From: Pseudomonas sp. MM213
GTDB taxonomy: Bacteria; Pseudomonadota; Gammaproteobacteria; Pseudomonadales; Pseudomonadaceae
Length of the DNA stretch: 64,000 bases
Reading direction: 5' to 3'
Assembly (NCBI RefSeq): GCF_020423045.1
Contig: NZ_CP081943.1
Location: 1,612,001 to 1,676,000, forward strand
Shown here: positions 54,043 through 63,137 of the stretch, in pieces
Layout of the letters: each line of letters opens with the position of its first letter
Position numbering within the stretch: the first letter of the stretch is position 1
Notes under the pieces: model-generated
What the model saw: only the letters and a program-made list of their open reading frames with translations
Told to the model about the DNA's origin: nothing
Databases searched by the model: none
Translations under genes and position numbers: made by a program

Positions 54043-55140
54043 TCATTTTGCGGTGGCCGTCTTGAACTTGGTCCAGGTGCGCATCCGCGCGCGCATATCG
54101 GATTGGGGGATGTCCTTGCCTGGAATCAGCCGCGCATAAGTGGCTTCATCAAGATAGATGTCCGGGTTGTTGCGCATTGTCGCATCGACGCTCGGCCGCG
54201 CCTTGGCGTTGGAGGTCGGGTAGCCGGTGAAGTTACTGATGTCGGCCATGTTCTGCGGGCGCATGACGAAGTTGATGAACTCATAAGCGTACTCCGGATG
54301 TTTCGCATCGACCGGAATCGCCATGGTGTCCATCCACACGGTGGTGCCTTCACGGGGGATGCGGTACTCGAATCGGGTGCTTTTGCCGGCGCTGTCTGAC
54401 GTCCGTTGCGCCTGGGTCATGTCGCCGCTGTAACCGAGCGACACGCACAGGTTGCCGTTCACCAGATCGGTCACTGGCTGCGACTGGAACTTGCGAATGT
54501 GTGGCCGCAGTTTCATCAGCAATTCACTCGCCGCCGCGAGGTCTTCGGGCTTGGCGCTGCGCGGTTCCCGACCGAGGTAATTGAGCACCACGGCGAGCAC
54601 TTCATCCGGTGAGTCGATCATCGAAATACCGCAGTCGGCAAATTTGCCGGCCAGCTCCGGCTTGAACAACATATCGAGGCTGTTGACCGGAGCATCGGGC
54701 AAGCGCTGTTTGATCTGCTCATCATTGTAGGTCAGGCCGATGGTGCCCCACGTGTAAGGCACGGTGGCCTGACTCGAGGTTTCATACTGCCGGCGCAGTT
54801 TCTGCAAACCGGGCTCGATGTCGTTCAGCGCGGTGAGTTTGCTGCGGTCCAGCGGCAGCAGGCTGCCGGCGCGCATCAAGCGTTCGGCCACCGTGTCGCC
54901 GGGGAAAATCAGGTCATAACCGCTGCCACCGGCGAGCATCTTGGCTTCCAGCGTTTCGCTGCCATCCATGACGTCATAGATCACTTTGATCCCGGTTTCA
55001 GCGGTGAATTTCGCCAGCGTGTCCTCGGCGAAATAATCGGCCCAGTTGTACAGCCTGAGGGTTTTCTCTTCGGCGTGCAGCGACGACGAGGCCAGTGCCA
55101 ACCCCAAGGTGCCGAGCAACAACGTGTGCGCAATGCCCAT
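54043..55140 (-). CDS. Polyamine-binding periplasmic protein (PotF/SpuD-like, AguC)
   Basis: 365 residues with a Sec signal (MGIAHTLLLGTLGLALASSSLHA) and the polyamine-binding fold of PotF/SpuD: LRLYNWADYFAEDTLAKFTAETGIKVIYD, then DLIFPGDTVAERLM. AAGGAG precedes the ATG at 55140. No ABC permease or ATPase is nearby, so it may serve another transporter or act as a scavenger or sensor. It sits between aguB and the exported deiminase. Confidence 0.85.
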   Translation of the reverse strand: MGIAHTLLLGTLGLALASSSLHAEEKTLRLYNWADYFAEDTLAKFTAETGIKVIYDVMDGSETLEAKMLAGGSGYDLIFPGDTVAERLMRAGSLLPLDRSKLTALNDIEPGLQKLRRQYETSSQATVPYTWGTIGLTYNDEQIKQRLPDAPVNSLDMLFKPELAGKFADCGISMIDSPDEVLAVVLNYLGREPRSAKPEDLAAASELLMKLRPHIRKFQSQPVTDLVNGNLCVSLGYSGDMTQAQRTSDSAGKSTRFEYRIPREGTTVWMDTMAIPVDAKHPEYAYEFINFVMRPQNMADISNFTGYPTSNAKARPSVDATMRNNPDIYLDEATYARLIPGKDIPQSDMRARMRTWTKFKTATAK

Positions 55141-55141
55141 A

Positions 55142-56050
55142 TCAAACTCCTTGAGTGTTCCAGCGTGCATGAAGGTGACGACCGTCCTGGCTCAACAGCG
55201 CCCCGTACATCTCAGGGCGACGGTCGCGGTAGATGCCCCAGCTCAGGCGCTCTTCGCGCATGGCGCTCAAGTCCAGGCTGTGCACCAGCACGCCGGTGCT
55301 GTCACGGTCGGCCTCGGCGAGCAGTTTGCCCTTGTGATTGCAGATGAACGACGAGCCATAGAAGCCCATTTGCAAGGTCGTATCGGTGGTCGCCGCTTCT
55401 CGGCCGACGCGATTGGCGGCCACCACCGGCAGGATGTTCGCGGCCGCATGGCCACGCATGGTCATCTGCCAATGGTCACGGGAATCCAGCTCGGCGCAGC
55501 CAGGTTCAGAACCGATGGCGGTGGGAAACAGCAAGACTTCAGCGCCCATCAACGCCAGGCAACGCGCAGTCTCCGGGAACCACTGATCCCAGCAGATCCC
55601 CACGCCGAGGCGCCCGAACGCCGTGTCCCAGACCCGGAAACCGGTATCGCCGGGGCTGAAGTATTCCTTCTCCTGATAACCGATGGCGTTGGGGATGTGG
55701 GTCTTGCGATACACGCCCAACAAGCGCCCGTCGGCATCGGCCACGCTCAGAGAGTTGAAATAGGCATTGCCGGCCTTCTCGAACCAGCTCAGCGGCAACA
55801 CCACGCCCAACTCCTTGGCCAACGCGGCAAAGCGTTTGAGTACACGGCTGTATTGATATTCCTCGGCCAGTGCCAAGTGTTTGTGGCTTTGCTCGATGCA
55901 GAAATACGGCGTGGCAAACAGCTCCTGCAACAGGATGACCTGAGCGCCCTTCGCCGCGGCCTCGCGAACCAACTGTTCGGCAAGGTCGAGGTTGTGCGGC
56001 AAGTCCCAGGTGCAGGGCATTTGGGTGGTAGCAATCGTCAATAGAGTCAT
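55142..56050 (-). CDS. aguB: N-carbamoylputrescine amidohydrolase AguB
   Basis: 302 residues of the nitrilase superfamily. The catalytic triad is visible: Glu in LLQELFATPYF, Lys in YRKTHIPN and Cys in VGICWDQWFPE. The sequence is that of AguB, which splits N-carbamoylputrescine to putrescine, CO2 and ammonia. It starts four bases after aguA and ends one base before the PotF-like gene start. Confidence 0.95.
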   Translation of the reverse strand: MTLLTIATTQMPCTWDLPHNLDLAEQLVREAAAKGAQVILLQELFATPYFCIEQSHKHLALAEEYQYSRVLKRFAALAKELGVVLPLSWFEKAGNAYFNSLSVADADGRLLGVYRKTHIPNAIGYQEKEYFSPGDTGFRVWDTAFGRLGVGICWDQWFPETARCLALMGAEVLLFPTAIGSEPGCAELDSRDHWQMTMRGHAAANILPVVAANRVGREAATTDTTLQMGFYGSSFICNHKGKLLAEADRDSTGVLVHSLDLSAMREERLSWGIYRDRRPEMYGALLSQDGRHLHARWNTQGV

Positions 56051-56054
56051 GGCA

Positions 56055-57107
56055 TCAACCCTTCACTGGCCAGGCAGGCTGTTGCTGGGTGATGCAATGC
56101 ACCCCGCCGCCGCCATGGGCCAGATGGTTGATCCGCACCGGCACCACTTCACGCCCAGGGAACGCCTGAGCCAACACTTCGGCCGCTGCGTGGTCGGCAT
56201 CGATGCCGTAGGCCGGCATGATGATCGCGTCGTTGGCGATGTAGAAATTGGTGTACGAGGCACAGAACACTTCCGCCTCAGTGTCCACCGCATCGGTGGC
56301 TTCATAGAGCTCGATCAGCTCGAACTTCCGGCCTTGGGCATCGGTGGCCAGTTCCAGCGCGCGGCGGTTTTCGCGAGCCACTTCGGCATACACCGACTGT
56401 TTGTCGTGTGTCGCGTCCACCAGCAACACGCCGGGGCGTGCGAATGCGCAGACGCCATCGACATGGCCGTCAGTCATGTCGCCGGTCACGTAGTCCGGAT
56501 CACCCGGCAGCCAGATGGTTTTCTTCACGCCCAGCAGACGCGTGAAAATCTCCTCCATTTCAGTCTTGGTCATCCCGGGGTTGCGATTGGGATTGAGCAA
56601 CACCGACTCGGTGGTGATCAGCGTGCCCTCGCCGTCGACATGGATCGCCCCGCCTTCGTTACTCAGCGGTGTGCCGAAGCACGGCAAGCCCAAGTGATTG
56701 AGTGCACGGCGCGCCAGGCCTTCATCCAGATCGTGCGCCGACTTGCCGCCCCACGCATTGAAACGCCAGCTCACACCGGCCAGCCCTTGTTGCGGGTGGC
56801 AAACGAAGCTTGGGCCGGAGTCGCGGCACCAACTGTCGTTCACCGCCAACTCGATCAGTTCGATGTTCGGACCACAAAGCGCCTTGGCACTCGCGACAGC
56901 AGACGGATCAACGACCATTTTCACCGGTTCGAAACGAGCGATGGCGTTGGCTACCCCGGCGAAATCCTTTTGCACTTGTGCGAGGGTGACGCGCCAACCC
57001 GACTCCCAGAGTGCCTGATTGTGTGGCCAGACCATCCAGGTCGCTGCGTGCTTTACCCATTCTGCCGGCATCAACCAGCCGCTGTTCTGAAGTTCGTTCT
57101 GCTGCAT
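56055..57107 (-). CDS. aguA: Agmatine deiminase AguA
   Basis: 350 residues of the agmatine deiminase family. Visible motifs: TWMVWPHN, DSWCRDSGPSFVC, GGAIHVDGEGTLITTESV, DGHVDGVCAFARPG and the nucleophile Cys in GGGGVHCITQQQPAW. Converts agmatine to N-carbamoylputrescine. First gene of the operon, divergent from a LysR gene. Confidence 0.95.
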   Translation of the reverse strand: MQQNELQNSGWLMPAEWVKHAATWMVWPHNQALWESGWRVTLAQVQKDFAGVANAIARFEPVKMVVDPSAVASAKALCGPNIELIELAVNDSWCRDSGPSFVCHPQQGLAGVSWRFNAWGGKSAHDLDEGLARRALNHLGLPCFGTPLSNEGGAIHVDGEGTLITTESVLLNPNRNPGMTKTEMEEIFTRLLGVKKTIWLPGDPDYVTGDMTDGHVDGVCAFARPGVLLVDATHDKQSVYAEVARENRRALELATDAQGRKFELIELYEATDAVDTEAEVFCASYTNFYIANDAIIMPAYGIDADHAAAEVLAQAFPGREVVPVRINHLAHGGGGVHCITQQQPAWPVKG

Positions 57108-57128
57108 GACAATCGCCCTTGAGTTAAG

Positions 57129-57144
57129 TCATTGTGTTCAATGA
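57129..57144. promoter_or_regulatory. Inverted repeat in the aguA / LysR divergent promoter
   Basis: TCATTG and CAATGA separated by four bases form a perfect dyad. It lies 22 bases upstream of the aguA start and is a candidate binding site for the divergent LysR protein. A GCATGCATGC palindrome (57166-57175) is also present. Confidence 0.4.
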
Positions 57145-57241
57145 AAATGACCTTTTCGGTCCTGGCATGCATGCTACGGCTGTAAAAACGGGCTAACAAA
57201 CGATGGATTTTGCAGAAAAGTGATTAGAGGAACTTATCAAT

Positions 57242-58096
57242 ATGCTCAAGCACTGGCCCCCGCTCAGCACCCTTCGCGGCTTTGAAGCAGCTGCCCGCTT
57301 GGGCAGTTTTCACAAGGCCGCCGACGAGCTGCACCTGACCCAATCGGCGATCAGCCAGCAGATTCGAACGCTTGAGGCGTACCTTGAGCAGCCGCTGTTT
57401 TTTCGCAGTGGACGCAGCGTCAGCCTGACCGATGCCGGCCACGATTTGCTCAGCACCACGCAGGCGTTGCTGCAGCAATTGTCGGTCGGCATTCGTCGTC
57501 TCGGGCAATACCAGAAACCCAATCAACTGGTGCTCAACACCACGCCGACGTTCGCTCGTCATTGGCTTCTGCCACGTCTGGGGGATTTTCGCCGGCAGCA
57601 TCCGGAAGTCGATCTGTGGATTTTCAGCACCGATGAAGTCCCGGACATGACCACCCAGACCATCGACCTCGCGGTGCGCGATGACATCAGCTCCCAGGCC
57701 GAATGCAGCTTCAAGGTGCTGCACGCCGATCGCCTCTATCCGGCGTGTCATCCCGATGTATTGGCCGTGCCCATCGAACAGCGCACCACCCTGCACGGCG
57801 AGCGGGAAATGGACTGGAGCCATTGGGACGTCGAGGCCGGCATCGATGTGGGGCAGAAGGATCAGGGCTTGAATTTTTCCGACCCCGGGTTGCTGCTGGA
57901 CGCGGCGTGTGCGGGGTTAGGGATTGCGCTGGTCAGCCAGCTGCTGAGTCGACAGGCGCGTGACAACGGACTGCTGCAACCGTTGGTGGAGGAAACCATT
58001 CGCGGGCCGAACTGGGCGTTGCTGACTCACCGTGACAGTGAGAACAATCCGTTGGCGCGAAGCTTCATCGAGTGGCTGCTGAACAACCTGACGTGA
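57242..58096 (+). CDS. LysR-family regulator, probable controller of the agu operon
   Basis: 284 residues of the GcvA-like LysR branch (LRGFEAAARLGSFHKAADELHLTQSAISQQIRTLEAYLEQPLFFRSGRSVSLTDAG). Divergent from aguA. The agmatine operon in P. aeruginosa is controlled by the TetR protein AguR, so use of a LysR protein would be different; this is an inference from position. Confidence 0.85.
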   Translation: MLKHWPPLSTLRGFEAAARLGSFHKAADELHLTQSAISQQIRTLEAYLEQPLFFRSGRSVSLTDAGHDLLSTTQALLQQLSVGIRRLGQYQKPNQLVLNTTPTFARHWLLPRLGDFRRQHPEVDLWIFSTDEVPDMTTQTIDLAVRDDISSQAECSFKVLHADRLYPACHPDVLAVPIEQRTTLHGEREMDWSHWDVEAGIDVGQKDQGLNFSDPGLLLDAACAGLGIALVSQLLSRQARDNGLLQPLVEETIRGPNWALLTHRDSENNPLARSFIEWLLNNLT

Positions 58097-58187
58097 CGCG
58101 GTCTTTTCGACATCCTGCAAAGCGCTTTCGCAGGCCTCAAGGTAAGCTCCTCGTTCCTCTTTGGAAACGTGACCCAGGGATGTACAA

Positions 58188-59081
58188 ATGACCGTTGAAA
58201 GCTACGACCAACTCGCGATCTTCTCGGCCGTGGCGCAGGAGCGCAGTTTCACCCGCGCCGCTGCCAGGCTGGGCATGTCACAGCCCGCATTGAGCCGGGC
58301 CATGCGCCAGCTGGAGGAACGACTGGGCGTCAGGTTACTGTCTCGCACCACGCGCAGCGTATCTCCCACGGAAGCGGGCGAACACCTGCTGAAAGTGATC
58401 GCCCCAAGGTTCGAAGAGATCGACATCGAGCTGGCATTGCTCAGCGAATTCCGCGACAAGCCAGCAGGCAAACTGCGTATTACGGCCGGTGAGCATTCCG
58501 CGATTACGGTCCTGCAACCGGTACTCGCGAAGCTGCTGCCCGACAATCCCGATCTCAATATCGAAATCATCGTCGACTACGGCCTGACTGACATTGTGGC
58601 GGAAGGCTTCGACGCTGGTGTTCGGCTGGGTGAGCAGGTCGCCAAAGACATGATCGCCATGCGCATCGGTCCCGACATGCGCATGGCGGTTGTCGGCTCC
58701 CCGGCGTATTTCGCCCGGCATTCAAAGCCAGACATCCCGAGCGACCTCATGCAACACAACTGCATAACCTTGCGCATGCCGACTTACGGCGGCCTCTTTC
58801 TCTGGGAGTTCGAGAAGGATGGGCAAGAACTGAACGTACGCGTCGAAGGCCAAATGGTGTTCAACAACATCGCCATGCGCATGGAGGCCGCCCTTCAGGG
58901 GCTGGGGCTGGCCTATATGCCCGAAGACCTGGTGCAGGAGCATGTTGCGCAAGGCCGGTTGATTCGCGTGCTCGCGGATTGGTGCGAGCCGTTCTCGGGG
59001 TACCACCTCTATTACCCGAGCCGACGCCAGAGCTCGCCCGCCTTCGCACTGCTGCGCGAAGCCCTGCGCTATTTGGGCTGA
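58188..59081 (+). CDS. LysR-family transcriptional regulator
   Basis: 297 residues with a typical N-terminal winged helix (QLAIFSAVAQERSFTRAAARLGMSQPALSRAMRQLEERLGVRLLSRTTRSVSPTEAG), similar to the group that controls oxidoreductase genes. Its 3' end overlaps the convergent cupin/CMD gene by 13 bases, so the two transcripts would form an antisense overlap. Confidence 0.85.
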   Translation: MTVESYDQLAIFSAVAQERSFTRAAARLGMSQPALSRAMRQLEERLGVRLLSRTTRSVSPTEAGEHLLKVIAPRFEEIDIELALLSEFRDKPAGKLRITAGEHSAITVLQPVLAKLLPDNPDLNIEIIVDYGLTDIVAEGFDAGVRLGEQVAKDMIAMRIGPDMRMAVVGSPAYFARHSKPDIPSDLMQHNCITLRMPTYGGLFLWEFEKDGQELNVRVEGQMVFNNIAMRMEAALQGLGLAYMPEDLVQEHVAQGRLIRVLADWCEPFSGYHLYYPSRRQSSPAFALLREALRYLG

Positions 59082-60241
59082 TTTGCCTGGGCAGCATTCA
59101 GCGCCGCGTCGGCACGCTTGGCCGCATCGGCATGACCTTGCGCCGCCAGCAGCCGGACCAATTGACGCAATTGCGAAACGCTCAGGCCGACCCGCAGGCT
59201 GGCGGCCATGTGCGAACGCAACTGTGACTCCACACCGGGAGTGACGGCCAACGCGGCGACCGTGGCCAACTCACGACTTTGCCAGTTAAGGTTGTCGCGC
59301 TCGAAAATATCGCCGAACAAATGCGCCTGCAGGTACTGGTTGATGACAGGGGCGAAGTCGAACAGCGGGCCCTGAACAGGCGCGCCGGCAATGCGGGTCT
59401 GATTGGCCTTGCCCACCGACAGCAGTTCACCACCGGTGGGAATGACACGACCGGGCTCGCGCCCCGGATCGTCCTGGATGCCGTTTTTCTTGCGCGCCTC
59501 CACAACCCTCATCAGCTCGCCAAGTGCGTTGAGACTGCGTGGAAAACCGGTGTAAGCGTAGAGTTGCACCAGTATTTCCTTCGCCTCGCTGACGGTCAGG
59601 CCCGCGTCCAGCCCCTGATTCAATGCAGCATTCAGCCCCGGCATGTTGCTGCTGGCCATGTGGGCAGCAATCAGCGGGATGGCTTGTTGCCTCGCGGACA
59701 GCACCTCGGAAGCGAGATTTTCGGTGGACATTGATGTCGGCGTCACGGGCTCGTGGGCGCGGTATTGATCGTCGGTGACTTTCTCCAGCCAATCCACACT
59801 TTTGCCATTCACAGCACCGGTCACCGCCAGATGGGTCATGGCACTTGACGGTGCGGCGCCGTGCCAATGCTTGACGCCCGGCGGGCAGACGATCACGTCG
59901 CCGGGGAGGATTTCCTGCACAGGCTTGCCCCACTCCTGGGTCAAGCCCACGCCGGAAACCACCACCAATCGCTGGCCTGCGGGATGGGTGTGCCAGGCCG
60001 AACGCGCACCCGGCTCGAAGGTCACGTAGGCGCTGGACGCATTGATTTCATTCGTGACGGGGAACAAGGGGTCGACGCGCACTTGCCCGGTAAAGTAATC
60101 CGCCGATCCCGCTGTGGAAGATTGGGAGCCTGCGCGACTGATCTGCTGAACGGACCGGGACTCACCGGCATTTTCAGCACCCGCAGCGCTGGCGAAGGGC
60201 GCTGCGACGCAAACCGCGATCCCCAAAAGAGTGTTTTTCAT
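59069..60241 (-). CDS. Exported cupin-carboxymuconolactone decarboxylase-like fusion
   Basis: 390 residues with a Sec signal (MKNTLLGIAVCVAAPFASA). Cupin domain at about residues 65-150 (FEPGARSAWHTHPAGQRLVVVSGVG, PGDVIVCPPGVKHWHGAAPSSAMTHLAV, with a His-rich metal site). Two segments of AhpD/CMD type follow (about 180-265 and 300-375; NMPGLNAALNQGLDAGLTVSEAKEILVQLYAYTGFPRSLNALGELM, LNWQSRELATVAALAVTPG). Its role is unknown, and the CMD parts lack the CxxC pair of AhpD peroxidase. First of a leftward set with two exported hydrolases upstream. Confidence 0.75.
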   Translation of the reverse strand: MKNTLLGIAVCVAAPFASAAGAENAGESRSVQQISRAGSQSSTAGSADYFTGQVRVDPLFPVTNEINASSAYVTFEPGARSAWHTHPAGQRLVVVSGVGLTQEWGKPVQEILPGDVIVCPPGVKHWHGAAPSSAMTHLAVTGAVNGKSVDWLEKVTDDQYRAHEPVTPTSMSTENLASEVLSARQQAIPLIAAHMASSNMPGLNAALNQGLDAGLTVSEAKEILVQLYAYTGFPRSLNALGELMRVVEARKKNGIQDDPGREPGRVIPTGGELLSVGKANQTRIAGAPVQGPLFDFAPVINQYLQAHLFGDIFERDNLNWQSRELATVAALAVTPGVESQLRSHMAASLRVGLSVSQLRQLVRLLAAQGHADAAKRADAALNAAQANQPK

Positions 60242-60259
60242 AATGACCGATCCCTCAAG

Positions 60260-61315
60260 TCAGAGCGTTCTGGCGTAAAACGCGTTCAACTGCGCAATGG
60301 CGACGTCCACATACTCAGGCACCCAATAGGTTTCGATATGAGTTGCGCCATCGATGGTGAACAGCTTCTTGTCCTGTGTACCGGTGGCCTTGGCAAAGGC
60401 TTGCTCCGACATATACAGGCTGTCCGCCTTGCTGCCCGCGATCATCAGCAACGGCTTGTCGATCAGTTCGATCTGATCCGTCGCATCGAAGCTCATCAGG
60501 TCCAGCAGGCTGCTCAGGGTGTATCTGAAGGTCGAGTTGGGGTGAGCATGAGTCTTGCCGTAGTACTCAAAACCCTGCCGATACAAATCAAATGGCAGCT
60601 TGGCGATCTGCTCGTTGGTGAGTTTGGCATCGCCGGTGTAGAGAATTTCTCCGCCTGCCGCCTCCTGGGCACGGGCAGCCGAAGCCTGCCGTAAACGCTC
60701 CTGAACGGTGGACAGCTGCGAATCCCTGTAGCCATTGCGCCGTACCAGTCCGGAATTGAACATGCTCACCGTTGCGATGGACTGGAAGCGCTTGTCGGTT
60801 TGCGCCGCCTTCAATGAATAGCCGCCACCGCCGCAGATACCGAGCAAGCCCAAACGCGAGTCGTCGGCGCCCGGATAGCCGGCGATAAAGTCCGCCATGC
60901 CATGGATGTCTTCGACGCGGTTCGTTGGTTTGTCGACGTTGCGCGGCTGACCGCCACTGCCTCCCTGATACGCCGCATCCGCAGTGATCGTGATATAGCC
61001 CTGATCTGCCAGGCGCTGGGCATACAGGCCTGCAACCTGCTCCTTCACCCCGCCATTGGGATGCGCCACGACAACAACCGGGTACTTCTTCGCCGAGTCA
61101 TAGTTCGCGGGGGTGTAAACGTTGGCGGCAATGTCCAGGCCATTGAGTTTGTAGGTGACCGGATGGATGTTGACCTTTCCGGGCTCGTTCTTCGTCAGCG
61201 CGCCACCGTAGGTCAATGTGAATGGGTTCTGCTTGTAGTCCCCTGCCTCGACTTCGGCTCCGGACATCCCGATCATGGCGGCCAGGAATGTGGCCTTTAT
61301 CGTGGTTCGCGTCAT
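60260..61315 (-). CDS. Exported alpha/beta hydrolase (dienelactone hydrolase-like)
   Basis: 351 residues with a probable signal (MTRTTIKATFLAAMIGMSGAEVEA). Fold elements are VVVVAHPNGGVKEQVAGLYAQRLADQGYITITADAAYQGGSGG and the nucleophile elbow LLGICGGGGYSLKAA, where Cys takes the usual Ser place, as in dienelactone hydrolases. The histidine is in IDGATHIETY. AGGA lies eight bases before the ATG. Eighteen bases upstream of the cupin/CMD gene. Confidence 0.75.
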   Translation of the reverse strand: MTRTTIKATFLAAMIGMSGAEVEAGDYKQNPFTLTYGGALTKNEPGKVNIHPVTYKLNGLDIAANVYTPANYDSAKKYPVVVVAHPNGGVKEQVAGLYAQRLADQGYITITADAAYQGGSGGQPRNVDKPTNRVEDIHGMADFIAGYPGADDSRLGLLGICGGGGYSLKAAQTDKRFQSIATVSMFNSGLVRRNGYRDSQLSTVQERLRQASAARAQEAAGGEILYTGDAKLTNEQIAKLPFDLYRQGFEYYGKTHAHPNSTFRYTLSSLLDLMSFDATDQIELIDKPLLMIAGSKADSLYMSEQAFAKATGTQDKKLFTIDGATHIETYWVPEYVDVAIAQLNAFYARTL

Positions 61316-61375
61316 ATGAATATTCCTGCCAATTCCTGTTTCCAAGGTGCACGGCAGCCATGGCCGTGCGCGTAA

Positions 61376-62470
61376 TCAATCAAGATTTTTTTCTGCGAGG
61401 AAGGTCGAAACCAGGTCCGCGATCTCGATGTTGTTCAAGTCAGAAAACGGGAAGTGGCTATTGCCCTTGATCCCGATCTCCGGCAAATGAATGAGCTTTA
61501 CGTCACCGCCATGGCGATTCACCGCATCACGCCACAGGCGCGCCATCTCCAGACGGGCACGCCAGCTGTCCTGAGCAGGCAAACGAACCGGTTTGTCGGG
61601 GATGTTGTCGCCGTAGAAGATGAGGATGGGGATACGGGTCAGCGCTTCGAACTGTTCCTTCGAGACGATCTGTGCCGAGACTGTGTCGAATGCGCTGGGG
61701 ATCGGCGCGGGGCCTTCCCCCTCGGGAAACACGAAGCTGCTGCCCGGTTCAAATGCGACGATAGCCCGCACATGGCGGCTCTTGATCGCCGTCAGCCAGC
61801 CGGGTCCGCCACCTTGCGAGTGGGTAAACAGAATGGCCGGCCCCGTCTTTTCCAGCAGCGCGGATACGCCATCGGATACGACCTCAATGTCATAAGGGCC
61901 GGTGTTGGGTGTCATCGAGCGGAAGAACTGCTCCAGCGCCTGCGGCCCCCGAGGGAATTGGCTGCCCTCGAAAGTGTCGGGCCACAGGCCAATGCGGAAC
62001 TGGTTGAACCACATCTGCTCGTCCGCCACCGGTTTGATCGTCGTTTCAACCAGACTGCGTCCGGCATCGCCACGGCGCGGCTGGTCGATCAACCAGGTGG
62101 AGAAGCCGCGACGCAGGAAGATGTTCTGAAACCCTTCGCGTCCGTCAGCCGTCGTTTCCCAGGATTTCGCAGACTGCCCCGCGCCATGCCACATGACAAT
62201 CGGCAACGGGCGAGCGTCAACCGGGACCTGGTAGAACGCATACACATGGTCGCCATGGTAGCTTTGGCCATCAGACAGGGCAGGCTTGTACGGGTCAAAG
62301 ATGCCCGGCTGAGTCTCAACCCTCCCGCCGGCAATCACGCTGCCCTGCTCCTGGATGACCAGCGGACTGCGCTCGTCCGCTTCGGCGACCGCAGAGGTGC
62401 ACAGGGCAAAACACAGGGTGCCTGCCTTTGCCAGGGCTGAAACACGATAGAGAATAACGGGATGGGTCAT
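61376..62470 (-). CDS. Exported alpha/beta hydrolase
   Basis: 364 residues with a signal peptide (ALAKAGTLCFALCTSAVA). Oxyanion region IVMWHGAGQSAKSWETT; nucleophile Ser in LFTHSQGGGPGWL; a C-terminal His in GNSHFPFSD. Related to secreted esterases/lipases of unknown function. Same strand and spacing as the second hydrolase and the cupin/CMD gene, so it is probably the first gene of their operon. Confidence 0.7.
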   Translation of the reverse strand: MTHPVILYRVSALAKAGTLCFALCTSAVAEADERSPLVIQEQGSVIAGGRVETQPGIFDPYKPALSDGQSYHGDHVYAFYQVPVDARPLPIVMWHGAGQSAKSWETTADGREGFQNIFLRRGFSTWLIDQPRRGDAGRSLVETTIKPVADEQMWFNQFRIGLWPDTFEGSQFPRGPQALEQFFRSMTPNTGPYDIEVVSDGVSALLEKTGPAILFTHSQGGGPGWLTAIKSRHVRAIVAFEPGSSFVFPEGEGPAPIPSAFDTVSAQIVSKEQFEALTRIPILIFYGDNIPDKPVRLPAQDSWRARLEMARLWRDAVNRHGGDVKLIHLPEIGIKGNSHFPFSDLNNIEIADLVSTFLAEKNLD

Positions 62471-62596
62471 GGGGTGCTCTCGGCGAGAAACGCAGAGAAG
62501 CAACTTACCCTCAGACTATTGATTGATAAACAGTACTAATCGGATAGCACTGATACCAAAATCACATAAATGTGATGAGAAAGCCCAACACTTTCC

Positions 62597-62709
62597 CTGT
62601 AGGAGCGAGCCTGCTCGCGATGGAGGCCAACGATAACGCGGGCTTTCTGAATAAGCGCGTTGCGCCTGAGTTCATCGCGAGCAATCGAGCGTCGACCGGC
62701 TGCTCCTAC
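62597..62709. repeat. REP doublet (second class)
   Basis: CTGTAGGAGCGAGCCTGCTC at 62597, followed after about 75 bases by an inverted copy (CATCGCGAGCAA with a degenerate end GGCTGCTCCTAC, 62673-62709). This is the REP family GTAGGAGCGAGC-TGCTCGCGA, different from the array at 51.5-52.5 kb. It lies between the RidA gene and the hydrolase gene. Confidence 0.8.
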
Positions 62710-62717
62710 CATTTTGC

Positions 62718-63098
62718 TCAGCCCTTGGCCGCCATCGCGGTCACTTCCACACGCATGCCTTCAACTGCCAGCGAGGCCACGCCCACTGCTGCACGCACCG
62801 GCCACGGCTTGGCGAAGAAGCGCTTGTACACCTCGTTGAACGCGGCGCGGTCGGCCATGTCGGTGAGGTAGATGGTCAGGTGCATGACGCGGTCCATGGA
62901 ACTGCCGGCGCGCTCCAGCGCAACCTTCAATGCCTGCAACGTGCACTCGCTCTGCAGGGTGATGTCGCCCAGTTCCAGGCTGCCGTCGGCGCGGGTCGGG
63001 ATCTGCGTGGAGACCAGGATGCCGTTGAAGCCGGCCACGTCGGAGGAGATGGAATCCGCGTCGGGATCAGGGGTGAAGGTGATGTCTTGGTTCGCCAT
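62718..63098 (-). CDS. RidA-family protein
   Basis: 126 residues of the YjgF/RidA fold (SISSDVAGFNGILVSTQIPTRADGSLELGDITLQSECTLQALKVALERAGSSMDRVMHLTIYLTDMADRAAFNEVY; catalytic Arg in PVRAAVGVASLAVEGMRVEVTAMA). Probably hydrolyses reactive imines or acts as an enamine deaminase. It starts 39 bases after the MarR-GNAT gene. Confidence 0.9.
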   Translation of the reverse strand: MANQDITFTPDPDADSISSDVAGFNGILVSTQIPTRADGSLELGDITLQSECTLQALKVALERAGSSMDRVMHLTIYLTDMADRAAFNEVYKRFFAKPWPVRAAVGVASLAVEGMRVEVTAMAAKG

Positions 63099-63137
63099 GG
63101 GGTTCTCTTGTTCGGGGAAGTAAAAAGTGTGGGGAGT

